Part shown: positions 20,537 through 20,812 of the stretch, one piece after another
How the letters are laid out: every line of letters starts with the position of its first letter
How positions within the stretch are numbered: position 1 is the first letter of the stretch
NCBI GenBank assembly: GCA_031273305.1
Contig: JAISSC010000045.1
Span: 1 to 20,812, forward strand
Source: Flavobacteriaceae bacterium
GTDB taxonomy: Bacteria > Bacteroidota > Bacteroidia > Flavobacteriales > Weeksellaceae
Length of the DNA stretch: 20,812 nucleotides
Reading direction: 5' to 3'
Position numbers and translations under genes: made by a program
The notes under the pieces: model-generated
What the model saw: the letters and a program-made list of their open reading frames with translations, nothing else
What the model was told of the DNA's origin: nothing
The model's database searches: none

Positions 20537-20812
20537 CCTGACTTTGCCACTTTCAAGAGCCTTGCTATGCAACCATATAATAATCAATAGATTATAATTT
20601 TTACTACACCAAAATGGGTGTCGCAGGCAGAAGCCTGAAAGGCTTGATTTTCATAACCGCAGGTCGGTGACCTGCGGGCAACGACAACCAATTACACCGC
20701 CTGAAAGGCGGGACTAGTCTTGCCTTTCAGGCAAAGAGTGGGGTGGGTACTCTCCGCAGGTCGCCGACCTGCGGTTATGAAGATTCCGCCCTCCGGGCTT
20801 TCAAAAAATCAT
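20537..20812. repeat. Palindromic repeat cassette, copy 3 (runs off the window)
   Basis: It begins CCTGACTTTGCCACTTTCAA (20537), the same left end as copy 2 with one change across 28 bases. The AT-rich module ending in CAAAATGGGTGTCGCAGGC leads to the shared 29-mer (20629-20657). Next are CCGCAGGTC/GACCTGCGG (20657-20677), CCGCCT-GAA-AGGCGG (20697-20711), TTGCCT-TTC-AGGCAA (20720-20734), and a second CCGCAGGTC hairpin at 20754-20774. The last 78 bases match 315-392 with two differences. If the match continues, its inverted end should appear about 27 bases beyond the window. Confidence 0.8.

Overview
The window looks like a chromosomal segment of a low-GC Bacteroidota, most likely a member of Flavobacteriia. 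Three lines of evidence support this. Upstream regions repeatedly carry the TAnnTTTG -7 box of that phylum. Several genes have flavobacterial character (a DUF5686 outer-membrane protein with carboxypeptidase-regulatory-like domains, a ribosomal protein S16 with a long acidic tail, and a Bacteroidota-type FabI). Shine-Dalgarno sequences are mostly weak or absent. Genus cannot be fixed from the sequence.

Layout. Positions 1-450 hold no gene and are a mosaic of short palindromic repeats. A plus-strand block follows: an O-methyltransferase, a cytosolic NlpC/P60 peptidase and ribonuclease HII (499-2554). Next is a five-gene operon (2627-7597) that matches, gene by gene, the decaprenylphosphoryl-D-arabinose (DPA) route known from mycobacteria: a UbiA-type phosphoribosyltransferase, a DprE1-like oxidase, a multispanning GT-C-like membrane protein, a DprE2-like reductase and a HAD phosphatase. 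An ECF sigma factor overlapping a four-helix membrane protein follows (7752-8937). Then come a YezG-like orphan immunity protein, an SRPBCC protein divergent from a Nudix hydrolase, an unrecognised small protein, and a second repeat cassette (10982-11271).

The minus-strand block 11342-14650 holds rimM, rpsP, thiL, a hot-dog thioesterase and a lipoprotein with a degenerate Rieske-like region. The plus-strand block 14762-20383 holds greA, a HIT protein, clpP (with a clear terminator), a 946-residue DUF5686 protein and fabI. The window closes in a third repeat cassette whose last 78 bases match positions 315-392 at 76 of 78 positions, in the same orientation.

How the genes work together. The most distinctive system is the 2.6-7.6 kb operon. 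It appears to hold every step needed to turn polyprenyl phosphate and PRPP into polyprenyl-phospho-arabinofuranose, plus a candidate glycosyltransferase to use it, in a lineage with no mycobacterial arabinogalactan. The DprE1 homologue has alanine where the mycobacterial enzyme has the cysteine attacked by benzothiazinones. The second distinctive element is the repeat family: its small hairpins keep the loop while both stem arms change in a compensating way, and they are assembled into longer cassettes with short inverted ends. The remaining genes are mostly housekeeping. The biochemical roles in the DPA operon are inferred from motif resemblance read by eye, not from a search.
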